Shown here piece by piece: positions 12,393-22,661 of a DNA stretch of 64,000 bases (its first letter is position 1; every line of letters begins with the position of its first letter). The stretch spans positions 11,522,635-11,586,634 of the forward strand of contig NC_087079.1 in NCBI RefSeq assembly GCF_026151205.1, given 5' to 3'. The DNA comes from Bolinopsis microptera (taxonomy: Eukaryota > Ctenophora > Tentaculata > Lobata > Bolinopsidae). Both the position numbers and the translations under genes were made by a program. Under the pieces are notes generated by a model. That model did no database searches. It had not been told where the DNA came from and worked only from the letters and a program-made list of their open reading frames with translations.

Positions 12393-13128
12393 CTTCAACT
12401 GCATTGGGATCACCATTTTAGAAAAATATTTAAGATCCGCGACTGTAAAGTGATTTAGCACGCTTGCCTCCGATCCCCCTTCGTATTCAGTTTACACTTG
12501 CGTAATCATTTTGAAATCCAGTAATATGCAGTAGTACTTTATGGAGACATTTACTCAGCATTTCAAAAACGTTTTGTCTTTAACCATTAACTGTATGATT
12601 TCATGTACCAGTGGTATAGTATGTATGTTGGAACTTTGAATTATTGTTTTGATGATGTCTCCACCTAGCTAGTTGATATAGTAGTTTTATTTGTAAGAAT
12701 CACAGACAAACAGTGCCCTTTTTGTTTGCTTCTGGTTCTTAATATGACATTTTAATTTACCCGTTGTTTTTTGGTAGACTGGTATGTGGTTGTTTAAATG
12801 AAGGTTTAGTTCTTGTTTCAAGAATTATTTTTAGTGACGCGATTTTATTTAACCCGGATAGTTTGCTTCTTGCTTCTGAAACAACAATACGACGGGACTG
12901 TGAAAGAAATTTCCATGTTTTTCATACCAATCATGAGCTACTTATACATATTTGCACAGTGCTGTCCCCTCTTGGCAAGAGTGATCTTAAGATTCTAACA
13001 ACGTAAAGGAGAAGATAATAAAACCGTCATGGGGTAAAATGATATTTCACTTTCATGTTACAAAGAAAAGAAAAGCAATGTAAGGTAATTGTATTCCAGT
13101 CACACTGCAGAAATACTGTACTAGCATG

Positions 13129-13405
13129 CAGTGCAGTGGCGTAACGTTGGTGCCCCCCCTTTCAGCGGCATAACAAAGGGCCCTGCCGACCCTGCACAGC
13201 ATGCACACCCCTTTGCCCCTTCAATCTTATATAAACTCTCTTTGGCTATAAAGCGTTGTATAAATTTCTAGTTGTTATTAAACTACTTAAAGAGTGACAA
13301 TAATGATGCTAGTAAGCATTAGGCTTGCACTTCCAAATATCGGATTGAATTGTTTTAACCTATTAATGGCACAAAATTGAAATTTTGTTCGACTGAAGGA
13401 GGACC
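13129..13405 (+). repeat. Diverged repeat shared with about 16840-17045
   Basis: Shared words in the same order include CACACTCCTTTGCCCC-like sequence, TTAAAGAGTGACAA, AAATATCGGATTGA versus AAATATCAAATTGA, and GGCACAAAATTGAAATTTT versus GGCATAAAATTGAAATTTTT. One copy lies outside and the other inside the 8.6-kb DNA element. Family not identified. Confidence 0.55.
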
Positions 13406-14131
13406 TTGAAGGTTATTCCAATAATGCATTAGGTATATCTCAGATTACTCATTTGTCTCTGTAAGGAGCCAGGCATCGTTCTCAGTAAGTATATTACATT
13501 TAAGAATCTGTTTTGGGACCTTAATAAAGGTTGTGATTCCACATTAATAGAGGTTGTGATTCTAGCAACCATTGCCATTACGTGTGCACTGTGCTCTGCA
13601 ATTGCACCATACAATTTGATTGAATATTTTATTGTATACTTTTCTCTTCGGCAAATGAATAGTAAAAGATGTTACCTGCTAATAACCATGACATGCGATT
13701 TAGTCGCAGTACGCATATAAAAATGCACAATCAAGAAAACAACAATTCAAGAAAACAACAATTTTATTTAGTATCAGTTAAAGCAGACAAAAACATATTT
13801 TATAAATATAACTAGTGCAAACTTTAGACCATATATCTTAGGGGACTTGGAGTAGCAAGATAGTGACCAGAAAGTATATGTATACTTTTACCAAAAATAC
13901 GTCGAAATGAATCCAGGGTGATAGACTAAACTATCAAATAAATAAATTATCAAATATCAATTATTAATTCACTCTGATTAAAAAGTTATAAATTAGGATA
14001 TCTAATATTTAAGAATTACAACTACAAGTTGTTAAAAACGCCCAAAATAGAGCTGAGATATTTTCAGTCTGTAGTACAATAATGATAGCAATAGTTTAAA
14101 TTATGTTATGTGCCGCTGCAATTAGATTAAA

Positions 14132-14464
14132 TTACTGTAACTTAAAATTGTTTGGAGTCCAAGTCTCTTTTAAGTCAGCAGCCTGTGATTGTATTAATAG
14201 TGCTTTCGTTCTCAATTTTATCAAGTTAATGGAAGTTTCTAGACAATTGCTTGAAGTTAAAATTTTTTATGAACAGTGTTCCAAAGCTTGGCTGCATTAA
14301 ACAAAAAGGTATTTGATTTATTTAGAAGAATAACTGTTAGACTCGTTGCACGGTTTGAAATGTTGATAGCCTCATAAAGGGAGTATGGGCAGTGGTACTT
14401 GATAATCTTAGAGAATTCTAAAATACAGTGATATTTGTACAAGTTTTGAGCCGTAAGAATTTGT
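14132..14464 (-). pseudogene. C-terminal end of CR1-like ORF2 (distal fragment)
   Basis: Reads ILTAQNLYKYHCILEFSKII, then NTFLFNAAKLWNTVHKK, a stop caused by a one-base shift near an A-run at about 14260, then in the next frame SINLIKLRTKALLIQSQAAD to the stop at 14132. This is the standard C-terminal tail of CR1-like ORF2 proteins and completes the ORF2 that stops at 23044. Confidence 0.75.
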
Positions 14465-15124
14465 GGGCATATTTCAAAACTGGTTCCACTTGGAGGAAAT
14501 TTCAGAAATGCTTTTATCAATCCAATTTTGGAAATTTTAGAATGTTTGAACTTTATACTTTGAAAATCTGCAATATTGGAGACATCAATCTACTCTAACA
14601 TGCAAAAATAGCTCATTCTATCATCGACACTAAAACAATTCTCAAAAGTGTGCTCTACTTCATAACGTCTCTAGATTAGGCCTTTGCTTGAACTAAACCC
14701 AAATTTTGTGTGTTAGTATATGAGATTTCATTTTTACAGACTGATATAAAGCCCAATCAAGGAGAAAGAGCTTACATGGGGAAAATGTGGCTTTAAAAAT
14801 TTTGTCACTCCGTAACAAAAAAGTGTCAAAGAGTTATCTATTCTCTTAACTACACGCCTATTGCATTCCATATTTTCTGAAGTATCTCAGTGACCTTACA
14901 CTAAGATTTTCCAACATTTTCGATTGATAACATTATACTTTAAGAGGAGATATGATGAGCCAAACTTTGGTCACTCCGTAACGCTGTGTTACGGAGTGAC
15001 AAATTCAAGGGACATTGTCACTCCGTAACGAATTTTTTTATTGACATTTCAAGATTTACAGTTGTTATTGATCTGGTTTGTAATATTGATGCCAGATTGC
15101 ATAATACCTAGCTTGTCAGCTGAC

Positions 15125-15427
15125 ACCACCGTCAACATGGACGTTAAAATGAAGTTCAAAGCACCATCACTGTACGGAGACCCTAACTACGACTCCAGCA
15201 CTGAATCAGATACAGACCTCTCTACTTCGTCCTGCTCCTCTACCTGCACATCCTCTACTGGCAGCTCATCTTCTACATCTTCCAGTTCCAACTCAAGTTC
15301 CTCCCCGACGAAGTCCACTGCCTTGGATTTCCACATAACCTTCCCACGACTTGTAGACCTCTTCCTCCCGAAAACGGATCTACCCATCCCTCCCCTTACC
15401 TCTAGACCCAACATCAGAGTTACTTAA
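15125..15427 (+). CDS. Hypothetical Ser-rich ORF inside the DNA element
   Basis: Open from an ATG inside the frame that begins at 15041. It has an acidic start (KFKAPSLYGDPNYDSSTESD), a Ser/Thr-rich low-complexity run at about 15215-15310, then a Pro/Leu-rich end (LFLPKTDLPIPPL). It resembles no family I know. It could be cargo or part of the element's own protein, or a chance low-complexity ORF. Confidence 0.25.
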   Translation, partial: TTVNMDVKMKFKAPSLYGDPNYDSSTESDTDLSTSSCSSTCTSSTGSSSSTSSSSNSSSSPTKSTALDFHITFPRLVDLFLPKTDLPIPPLTSRPNIRVT

Positions 15428-15474
15428 AGAATATCAACCTCTCTCCCTTACGGGATGCACCCCTACACATTTAG

Positions 15475-15582
15475 TCAACCCCGGTTAAGATCAGAGAATC
15501 GATTAAGGAGGCACGAGGAGAATTCCTGACATCCCTTTACACGGCGGTAACAAGTGCTGAAACAACCGTTGCTTTCCAATTA
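15475..15582 (+). other. Orphan exon-like block inside the DNA element
   Basis: After a possible acceptor (CACATTTAG) the frame reads STPVKIRESIKEARGEFLTS then LYTAVTSAETTVAF, amphipathic and without stops until it meets the CR1-like fragment. It may belong to the same broken gene as the ORF at 17060-17306. No family recognised. Confidence 0.3.
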
Positions 15583-16337
15583 AAAAAACCAAAGCAACTA
15601 AGTTTCTTGGAGTTGTTATTGACGAACAGCTTTCCTGGGGGCCTCATATAACAGCACTTAAACGAAAGTTAAACTATGCCTCTGCCACCTTAAATAGAAT
15701 TAGGGACTCTGTACCAAAGGAACTCCATAAAGACCTCTACCACACACTATTTGAATCCCACCTCACATATTGTATCTCAGTTTGGGGTGATGCAGCACTC
15801 TTTAGGACAGCAAGTATCTGGCTGTCTCAGAAGCACTGTGTACGGGTCCTCTTTGGTGATAAAGAGGCATACCTAAACAAGTTCCTTACATGTGCAAGAA
15901 CAAGAGAGTTTGACAGCCAGGCACTTGACCATACATTCTTCCAACTAGAGCACTGTAAACCACTTTTCAAGCAACAAAACATCCTGGCTTTCAAAAATTT
16001 ATATACATATCACACATTTATGGAAGTTTTTAAAATACTAAAACTAAGGTGCCCAGCATCACTGCAACAGCATTATCAGTCATCTTCTAGAAAGGAAACC
16101 ACTATCATTTCACAACTCCCATCTAATGACTTTATATCAAGATCCACCAAAATTTGGAACACAATTGCACCTAAACTTAAGCTCTTTGACTACTCCTACA
16201 AGATTAGCCTTGCTAAAAGTCGCCTGAAAAAGGCACTTCTAAAGCTGCAACATGCTTATAATGATTCGGCATGGACCACAAGCGATTATGACATAATGCA
16301 GCTGTCATTTGAAAACAATCCCCTTCATCAAATTTAA
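15561..16337 (+). pseudogene. CR1-like ORF2 C-terminal fragment (+ strand)
   Basis: The frame is open from 15561 to TAA at 16337 with no internal stop; recognisable homology starts near 15582. It contains TKFLGVVIDEQLSWGPHI, LFESHLTYCISVWG, QKHCVRVLFGD, FKNLYTYHTF and KIWNTIAPKLKLF, the thumb and post-RT region of a CR1-like ORF2. It is a close relative of the minus-strand CR1-like element (FLGVVIDSKLNW, HLSYGISVWG, QKHCIRILFGD) but oppositely oriented, so it is a separate 5'-truncated insertion. AT-rich sequence ending near 16640 may be its 3' UTR. Confidence 0.85.
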
Positions 16338-17059
16338 TCCAGTGATCTCGGCCCACAGGCTCCTCCTATTAAACAATTTTGATTTTTGTAAATGTGTGCT
16401 GACTCCACCACCTATGTATTTAACCTAATATTTAGTGTATTACAGGTAGAAATTGACTTAGGTAGGTATTTTTCTCTTAGGTAGATATTAAGAATTTGGA
16501 TAATTTCTTAATTGTATGACTATTTCCATTACTGAGACGTTTTTAATATTTAATTTAGGAGGGTTTTTGAAATTTTTATAGGACTGGTTCACAGAGTGAA
16601 CAGATTCCAGATTTATATATTTTTAAACTGATATTTAATAAATGATTAAAAGAACAAATTTTAAAGTTGCCATTAGATCCAAAAATACACCCATTATGCT
16701 CACTTAAAAACAACTCTAAATCAGTAGGCTGTCACTCTATTAATGCACCACACCGCTACCTCCACTGCACTAATAGTTATACAATAAATTCTACAATCCT
16801 AATTTTGTGTCGTGATGGAGACCGGTGTTCATACAAAACATTTACTAGGTTGCCGTTTGGTGTGAGCAATAGCGAACAGCACGCACACTCCTTTGCCCCG
16901 TCAACCTATATCTAATCTATTTAAAGAGTGACAACCATACTGCACATTGAATTAGGATTCCGTTAAATATCAAATTGATTTATTGTAAACTTGTTTAATC
17001 TGTAATAAATGGCATAAAATTGAAATTTTTGTTTAACTGAAATTTTTGTTTAACTGTTG

Positions 17060-17306
17060 CAGCAACGATCCTGACAGAGAAGATAGACCAGTGGATACTC
17101 TCTCTCCGGACCTTTACTCGTCAGAACCGAAGTGTAACCATCAAATATCGGAGAGCAGTAGATCTTATGATCAAGCATAGATCTACAAATTTAAGTTACA
17201 GATTAGCTCTGAAAGTATTTGGTAAATCTCCCTCCATGGAGACATTGGAAGCTGTCCGCACAGCTTTGAAAGAACTGTATGTTCTGAAGAACATTTGCGA
17301 TGTGTA
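17060..17306 (+). CDS. Orphan terminal-exon-like ORF, no family recognised
   Basis: An acceptor-like TTTAACTGTTGCAG precedes an ORF reading ILTEKIDQWILSLRTFTRQN, then KYRRAVDLMIKHRS, YRLALKVFGK, ETLEAVRTALKEL and a stop at 17306. The composition (helical, basic, no low complexity) looks coding. It lies inside the 8.6-kb DNA element, so it could be the end of a transposase, a captured host exon or a relic. I do not recognise the family. Confidence 0.4.
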
Positions 17307-17610
17307 AATTTAAGTAGGAACTGTTTTGGATTTATGTGTTGATCATTTTAGTTATCCTTTAATTTAAAGTTCAATTTAAATGTCTGGGAATATGGGATCG
17401 GATCACATTATCATGTATTTACCTAGGCGCTAGCTTTAATTAGGTGCACTCTATGATACGACCAACCTTGTAATTATGTAATCACCTAATTACGCTCTAC
17501 CTGGAGCATGGTGCCTGGGGCTATTGAGATATGAGCCGAAACACAAGGAAAGATCACGTATTTTTGGATAAGTTGCAGCATGACCTGATCACATCTTTAC
17601 GCTATTTCAA

Positions 17611-17722
17611 GTGTACTATTAACTATAGTACACCATCTTAGTATATATCAAACACTCACATTGAAGTCTATTAACTATAGACTGGGCTATTAACTATAGC
17701 CTGTACTATTAACTATAGTACA
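17611..17722. repeat. Cluster of four hairpins sharing the loop TAACT
   Basis: Four inverted repeats have the same core CTAT-TAACT-ATAG but different, fully complementary outer stem bases: 17611-17633 (GTGTA/TACAC), 17665-17683 (AGT/ACT), 17685-17701 (GG/CC) and 17702-17722 (TGTA/TACA). The first and last are each followed by CACCATCTTAGT. Confidence 0.8.
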
Positions 17723-18357
17723 CCATCTTAGTTGCTAAATCAGTTGCTAATTTCTGATTTTGATTTATTTCACATCAATAAATTTGTGTGTCTACCTTGT
17801 TTAAGTGTTATCTATCTAATTTTGAAAAGAATTCTACTATTTAGAGCCAGGAACAGGATGAAAAATGATGAAAAATTCGAGTGGAATGAGAGACTGTTTG
17901 ATGCGTCACTCCGTAACAGTCACTCCGTAACAATCCCCAAAATTTTTGAAGCCTCAAATTTTGTATTCCTTAGGCAATACACACTTTTTCTTGATTAATT
18001 ATTCAAGGAAAATGTCTGAAAAGTGCCTGGAAGCCGTCAAAATGCAACTTTCAAGAATATCTGAGATAAAAATTAGGTCAGAATATAATAAATAATAATA
18101 AAATTTGGTAGCTTAAACACAAACTCTAAGCCCAGTGGATAAACCACAAAACTTATGCTCTATTGTGTGAAACAAAGATACTAGATCAAGATAATTATCA
18201 AGGAGTGTATGCATAGGACATAAAAAGTTTTGGAACGAAGATGACATGCTTGTGAAGCGAGCTAACAGTCTAATTGCTAATAAGTTCAAAAAGATCATGA
18301 CATTAGGTTGCATCCTAAACAGTTTAAGCAAATAACATAAAGTTATTATATTGTCAA

Positions 18358-21210
18358 TTAATCGCTCATGCCATAACTTTTCTTAAACAGGTGAGTTTTT
18401 AATAATGTTTTGAACAGATCAACATCGGAACAAGTCTTAATTTCAATTGGTAGTTGGTTCCAGATTTTCGGAGCAACAGTCTGAAACGCTCTTGGGTGTG
18501 ATCTTGTAGATCCGACGGGTAGGTGTAAGGAGGAAGTTCTTCTGCTACTCGAACTAACAAATGTTACTAGATCACACAGATATGCAGGAGCAACACCATT
18601 GACTGCTTTGAAAATCAGTAAGCATAACTTAAACTCAATCCTCTCATTCACCTTGAGCCAATGAAGGGATTTGAGCTTCTCCTCGACTGAGTCTCTCTTC
18701 TTTAATCCAAAAACCAGACGGCATGCTCGGTTCTGAATGTTCTGCAGCTGCGTAATTGAGGCTTGACTACAACCGTAGTAAAGTGCATTGCAGTAGTCAA
18801 GCGATGAGATTACAATTGCTTGAGTCAGTGTTCCCATCTGTTTGGTTGTGAGGAAAGTTTTCATCTTAGCAAGGTCTCTTAGTTTCAGAAAACACGATGT
18901 TTTAAGTTGCTTGATTTGCTCACCAAAGTTTAGTTGAGAGTCGAGACGAAATCCGAGGTTCTTTGCAACAGGTGACAGCCTGACACACGTCTCAGAGTTA
19001 ACAAACACGCCCCCTATGGACAGCTGCTGGAGAACAAGCGGTGTCCCAAAGACAAGAATCTCAGTTTTTCCTGCATTGAGCTGTAGATAATGTTTTTTCA
19101 TCCAGTCATTAATTTCTTGGAAACATTTGGGAACATCGTTGATAAGGACGGTGGGCTCCTCGTTTGGCTTGAAACTTTTATACAGCTGATGATCGTCGGC
19201 GTAACCCTGGATGGAGAAGTTCAAATCATGTGCTGCTGAGTACAAAGAGCGAATGTAGATGTTGAACAGGACCGGACCCAGCACAGAGCCTTGTGGGACT
19301 CCAAACTTAATCACTATCTCATAAGATTCCTCATTTCCAACTTTAATCGTTTGACATCTACCTGTGAGGAAGCTGCTGAACCATTTCCAAGCTGTCCCTG
19401 TTATTCCCAACTCATTTCTGAGGATGTTCAGTAGTTTGCAGTGGTCAACTGTATCAAAAGCTGCGCTGAGATCTAGGAGAAGAACAACAGTTGCCTTGCT
19501 TTCTGTAGATGCAATGAGTAGATCGTTAACAACTCTCACAAGCAGAGTCTCGGTGCTGTGTTTTGATTTGTATCCAGACTGCTGTGGGATGTTCAGGTTG
19601 TTGTTTTCGAGATGTTCATTTAGACGCCTGAGGACTACTCTTTCTATCAACTTGCCCACAAAACTAAGGTTAGATATTGGTCTGTAATTCTTGAGATTAT
19701 CACTATCTAATCCCTGGCCCTTGATCAGGGGTGTGATATGAGCTAGTTTAGCGCCATCAATACTGCCAGAAGATAATGAAGCATTTACTATGTCAACTAA
19801 GACGGGTAGTAGAACCTCAAGGTTTTCTTTAAAGATGTTTGCAGGTAGAGGGTCAATTGAAGAAGACTTGATCTCAGATGCCTTGATTATCTCCTCTAGT
19901 TCTTCTAGAGTAGTTGGAGAGAACTCAGCTAGTTTTTCTCCGCAGTAAGAGGGCGTTTGATCGTCAGACTCCACATGATCAAAGTTATTTCGTATTGCCT
20001 TTATTTTCTCCTGAAAATATACGTTAAAGTTTTCGACTGTGTCCTTGAGAGACTCCGACGAAGGCAACACAATGCTTTTATCCCGATCAAGAAAGGTGTC
20101 CACAAATCTAAAAAGACTCTTAGAAGAATAGGAATGCTTTATGAATTCGACTTTGAAAAACTCATGTTTCTTCCTGTCTGAGAGTTCTGTGCACTGCTCT
20201 CTGATTGATTCATAGTGTTTCTTGTCAGTTAAAGATCCGGAGATTTTCCACTTTGTCTCGGCTTTTCTTCTTTGGCTTCTAAGTGCTTTATATTCACCAT
20301 CGAACCAAGGGGCAGACTTACGTTCTTTGATTTCCTTTGTGAGGAGAGGAGCATGGTTATTCAGCACAGTTAGGCACTTAGAGTTGTATAGGCTGATGCG
20401 GCTTTCAAATGACGGCATTTCAGCTTGTGATAGACCCTCAGGATCCATTACAGTAACCAATTCCTCAGCAAGATTATCCGCAAAACAATTTTTGTCAATT
20501 TCTTTGACATTTCTGAATGTGATAACTTTTTTCTTGTTGAGATTGCTTGCAACTGTTTTTGTGAGGCTAAAAGTAACCGGGAAATGGTCACAGTTTGGGA
20601 ACATTTCTGAGGTGTGCGAGTCTACTGTGACACTCTTTGGATTGACTATCTGATGGGAGGAGATTACAACATCCAGAATATGTCCTTTGTTGTGAGTTGG
20701 ATCTCTCACGTATTGATGCAGTCCATAGCTGGCCAATACTTCAGTCAGTTTGGCCGTGTTTCTTGATTTATGATCATCCAAATGAATATTAAGATCACCA
20801 CAGATTAAAAACTTCTTGTATTTCATGAATATGTTCCCAATAAACTCATCCAAATCTTCAAAAAATACATCAGTCAATGACCCTGGTCGGTAAACACAAG
20901 CACAGAGGACAGTATCACCCGATGAGTCTCGAAATTTGCCTAAAACCGCTTCAAACGTATCTCCACACTTATCAAACACAGGAGTAAGGTTCAAATCACT
21001 TGAATTGTAAATAATTCCAACTCCTCCGCCTCTGCATTTAGCGGAGTCTTTCCTGATGTAGTGAATCAAGTTATAGCCGTAAGACTTGATGGTAGCAGTA
21101 ACATCATTCTTCATGCTGGTGAGCCAAGTCTCAGTGACAAAAAGGACAGAGATTCCTTGGTCGATTATAGATTCCATGATTGGTTGAATCTTATTATTGA
21201 GAGATCTCAC
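18358..21210 (-). CDS. Non-LTR retrotransposon ORF2: AP endonuclease and reverse transcriptase
   Basis: About 950 aa. The N-terminal third is an APE-type endonuclease (VTETWL, GGGVGIIYN, VYRPG, ICGDLNIHLDD, NCDHFPVTF). The reverse transcriptase follows, with NYRPISNLSFVGKLIERV, LDLSAAFDTVDH, GVPQGSVLGPVLFNIYI and the catalytic YADD (in GYADDHQLY). The C-terminus has APKIWNQLPIEIK and LLKTHLFKK, a hallmark of L2/CR1-like elements. The frame is open upstream of the first ATG (CCWNVRSLNNK), so translation may begin nearer the ORF1 stop by re-initiation. It nicks target DNA and copies its RNA in target-primed reverse transcription. Confidence 0.92.
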   Translation of the reverse strand: MRSLNNKIQPIMESIIDQGISVLFVTETWLTSMKNDVTATIKSYGYNLIHYIRKDSAKCRGGGVGIIYNSSDLNLTPVFDKCGDTFEAVLGKFRDSSGDTVLCACVYRPGSLTDVFFEDLDEFIGNIFMKYKKFLICGDLNIHLDDHKSRNTAKLTEVLASYGLHQYVRDPTHNKGHILDVVISSHQIVNPKSVTVDSHTSEMFPNCDHFPVTFSLTKTVASNLNKKKVITFRNVKEIDKNCFADNLAEELVTVMDPEGLSQAEMPSFESRISLYNSKCLTVLNNHAPLLTKEIKERKSAPWFDGEYKALRSQRRKAETKWKISGSLTDKKHYESIREQCTELSDRKKHEFFKVEFIKHSYSSKSLFRFVDTFLDRDKSIVLPSSESLKDTVENFNVYFQEKIKAIRNNFDHVESDDQTPSYCGEKLAEFSPTTLEELEEIIKASEIKSSSIDPLPANIFKENLEVLLPVLVDIVNASLSSGSIDGAKLAHITPLIKGQGLDSDNLKNYRPISNLSFVGKLIERVVLRRLNEHLENNNLNIPQQSGYKSKHSTETLLVRVVNDLLIASTESKATVVLLLDLSAAFDTVDHCKLLNILRNELGITGTAWKWFSSFLTGRCQTIKVGNEESYEIVIKFGVPQGSVLGPVLFNIYIRSLYSAAHDLNFSIQGYADDHQLYKSFKPNEEPTVLINDVPKCFQEINDWMKKHYLQLNAGKTEILVFGTPLVLQQLSIGGVFVNSETCVRLSPVAKNLGFRLDSQLNFGEQIKQLKTSCFLKLRDLAKMKTFLTTKQMGTLTQAIVISSLDYCNALYYGCSQASITQLQNIQNRACRLVFGLKKRDSVEEKLKSLHWLKVNERIEFKLCLLIFKAVNGVAPAYLCDLVTFVSSSSRRTSSLHLPVGSTRSHPRAFQTVAPKIWNQLPIEIKTCSDVDLFKTLLKTHLFKKSYGMSD

Positions 21211-21260
21211 ATTCCAGCAACAGCCAAGAATCTCCGCCGGAGAGGATTTCAGACCACTGC

Positions 21261-22661
21261 TTACAAGTTTTTTGAACTGTAGTAATTGATAGTTTTGCGG
21301 AGATGCTGCTGTTCAGCAACATAAGCTGGACATGTCCTATCAAATGCCGTGTGTGTGTTTCTTTCATCCCGATACTTGCCCTTAGAGCAGTTAATGCAGG
21401 ATGAAATAAGACTATTAGTTTTCTTTTCTGGACAATCTTCTGACGTATGATTCTTGGAACAATAACCACAAATAGCTTTTTCTGATTCGCACTCCGACCT
21501 GTAGTGTCCAAAACCTTGGCAGTTGTTGCATCGTTTTACATGAAATTGATCATAAACTTTGCAACTAAACGAACTGATGTATAGCCGATCTCCCTGTTGT
21601 TCTATGATTTTCCTGATATTGTTACTAACTCGTATAGTAGCTTGATGCTTGCTGCTGTTTTTGATCTGAGGTTTAACTTTTAGTACAGAAAATGTTTCAC
21701 CCTGGGATTTTAATGCCTTAATGTTGGGGTGAGCTTGAAGGAGCAGGTCTTCTAGATCTTCTTCAGAATAATTATCAGCAAGGTTAGCAACAGAGATTGT
21801 GGGCAAACGTTCTGGTGGCTGGTGCGTTTTCATTTCTGGAAGTTGCTGGGATACTTTCTTGACAAGATTTTCCCTGTCAGCCGTTGTCGGACACACAACC
21901 ACAATGTCCCCGTTCTTGTTGACATACCGTTTGTCAGCATGAATGGCGTTGTCTTTGATGATTTTGTCAACTTCTTCTTGGTGATCTTTTGCTTGATTTT
22001 CTGGTGTTTTGCTGGACATGATTAATACAGAGCGATATGAAGGGGCAACTGGTGCTGGAGATGGAGGAGAAGAAATTTCAGTTTTGTCCGGAGATGTTTT
22101 CATATTCACAACTTTCATAAGTAAACCCTTCATGTCCTCCATAGATTGGGTCAGATTATCTACTCGCCTGTCAATCAGGTCGACTTTACTTTCGGCACTG
22201 ACTGCGGAGTTCTGTTCAGAGTGTGTCTTGCAGACATTACACACAAACGTAAAAGTCCCAAATCTGGAACTGTTAACACCCTTGGTTGCGTTTCTGTCGG
22301 AGTATGCTTTGAAGAAAGTGCGAGGACAGATTACAGCATTATTGATCCTATCTTTATCAGCATCTCGACAAACAGCATGAAATGACGATTTACACAAAAA
22401 GCAGATAAGAGCAGTGTCATTAGCTTGAACATCATTACAGGTGTTACAAGTGCCGTCTTTGATGTAGGCAAACTGGTATTGAAGAATGTTACCTTGTCGC
22501 TGTTGAGTACTTTCAGAGGATGTGGATGAGTTCAGGGTAGGTGTGAAACGTTGCGGGGATAACATATCTTCGCTAACATTCCTGTCATTCTTTGGCGTAT
22601 CATCCTGTAACGAGATTGAGGACCTGTTACCCTCATCATCAAAACCACCTTCTCCGATCAT
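21261..22661 (-). CDS. Non-LTR retrotransposon ORF1 with PHD-like finger and zinc knuckles
   Basis: 466 aa. A Cys/His-rich PHD-like finger lies near residues 75-150 (CNTCNDVQ, ICFLCKSSFHAVC, FVCNVC). A coiled linker and a probable RRM-like segment follow (PTISVANLADNYSEEDLEDL). The C-terminus has CCHC-type knuckles (CNNCQGFGHYRSEC, CGYCSKNHTSEDC). These are nucleic-acid-binding gag-like proteins that coat the element RNA. The knuckle region resembles ORF1 of the element at 52758-53195. Confidence 0.85.
   Translation of the reverse strand: MIGEGGFDDEGNRSSISLQDDTPKNDRNVSEDMLSPQRFTPTLNSSTSSESTQQRQGNILQYQFAYIKDGTCNTCNDVQANDTALICFLCKSSFHAVCRDADKDRINNAVICPRTFFKAYSDRNATKGVNSSRFGTFTFVCNVCKTHSEQNSAVSAESKVDLIDRRVDNLTQSMEDMKGLLMKVVNMKTSPDKTEISSPPSPAPVAPSYRSVLIMSSKTPENQAKDHQEEVDKIIKDNAIHADKRYVNKNGDIVVVCPTTADRENLVKKVSQQLPEMKTHQPPERLPTISVANLADNYSEEDLEDLLLQAHPNIKALKSQGETFSVLKVKPQIKNSSKHQATIRVSNNIRKIIEQQGDRLYISSFSCKVYDQFHVKRCNNCQGFGHYRSECESEKAICGYCSKNHTSEDCPEKKTNSLISSCINCSKGKYRDERNTHTAFDRTCPAYVAEQQHLRKTINYYSSKNL

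Larger units (their letters stand above)
11191..14131. other. Gene-poor, repeat-containing region
   Basis: I find no exon that I can support here. Short ORFs (for example at 11484-11780 on - and 12764-13006 on +) lack recognisable domains. The region contains the 11571/12303 repeat pair, several GCGCGC-rich patches (11590-12080) and the left copy of the 13129/16840 repeat. Confidence 0.5.

Noticed and set aside
12764-13006. 80-residue ORF with hydrophobic start
   Set aside because: No homology that I can recognise, no splice or regulatory context, and a length expected by chance in this composition.
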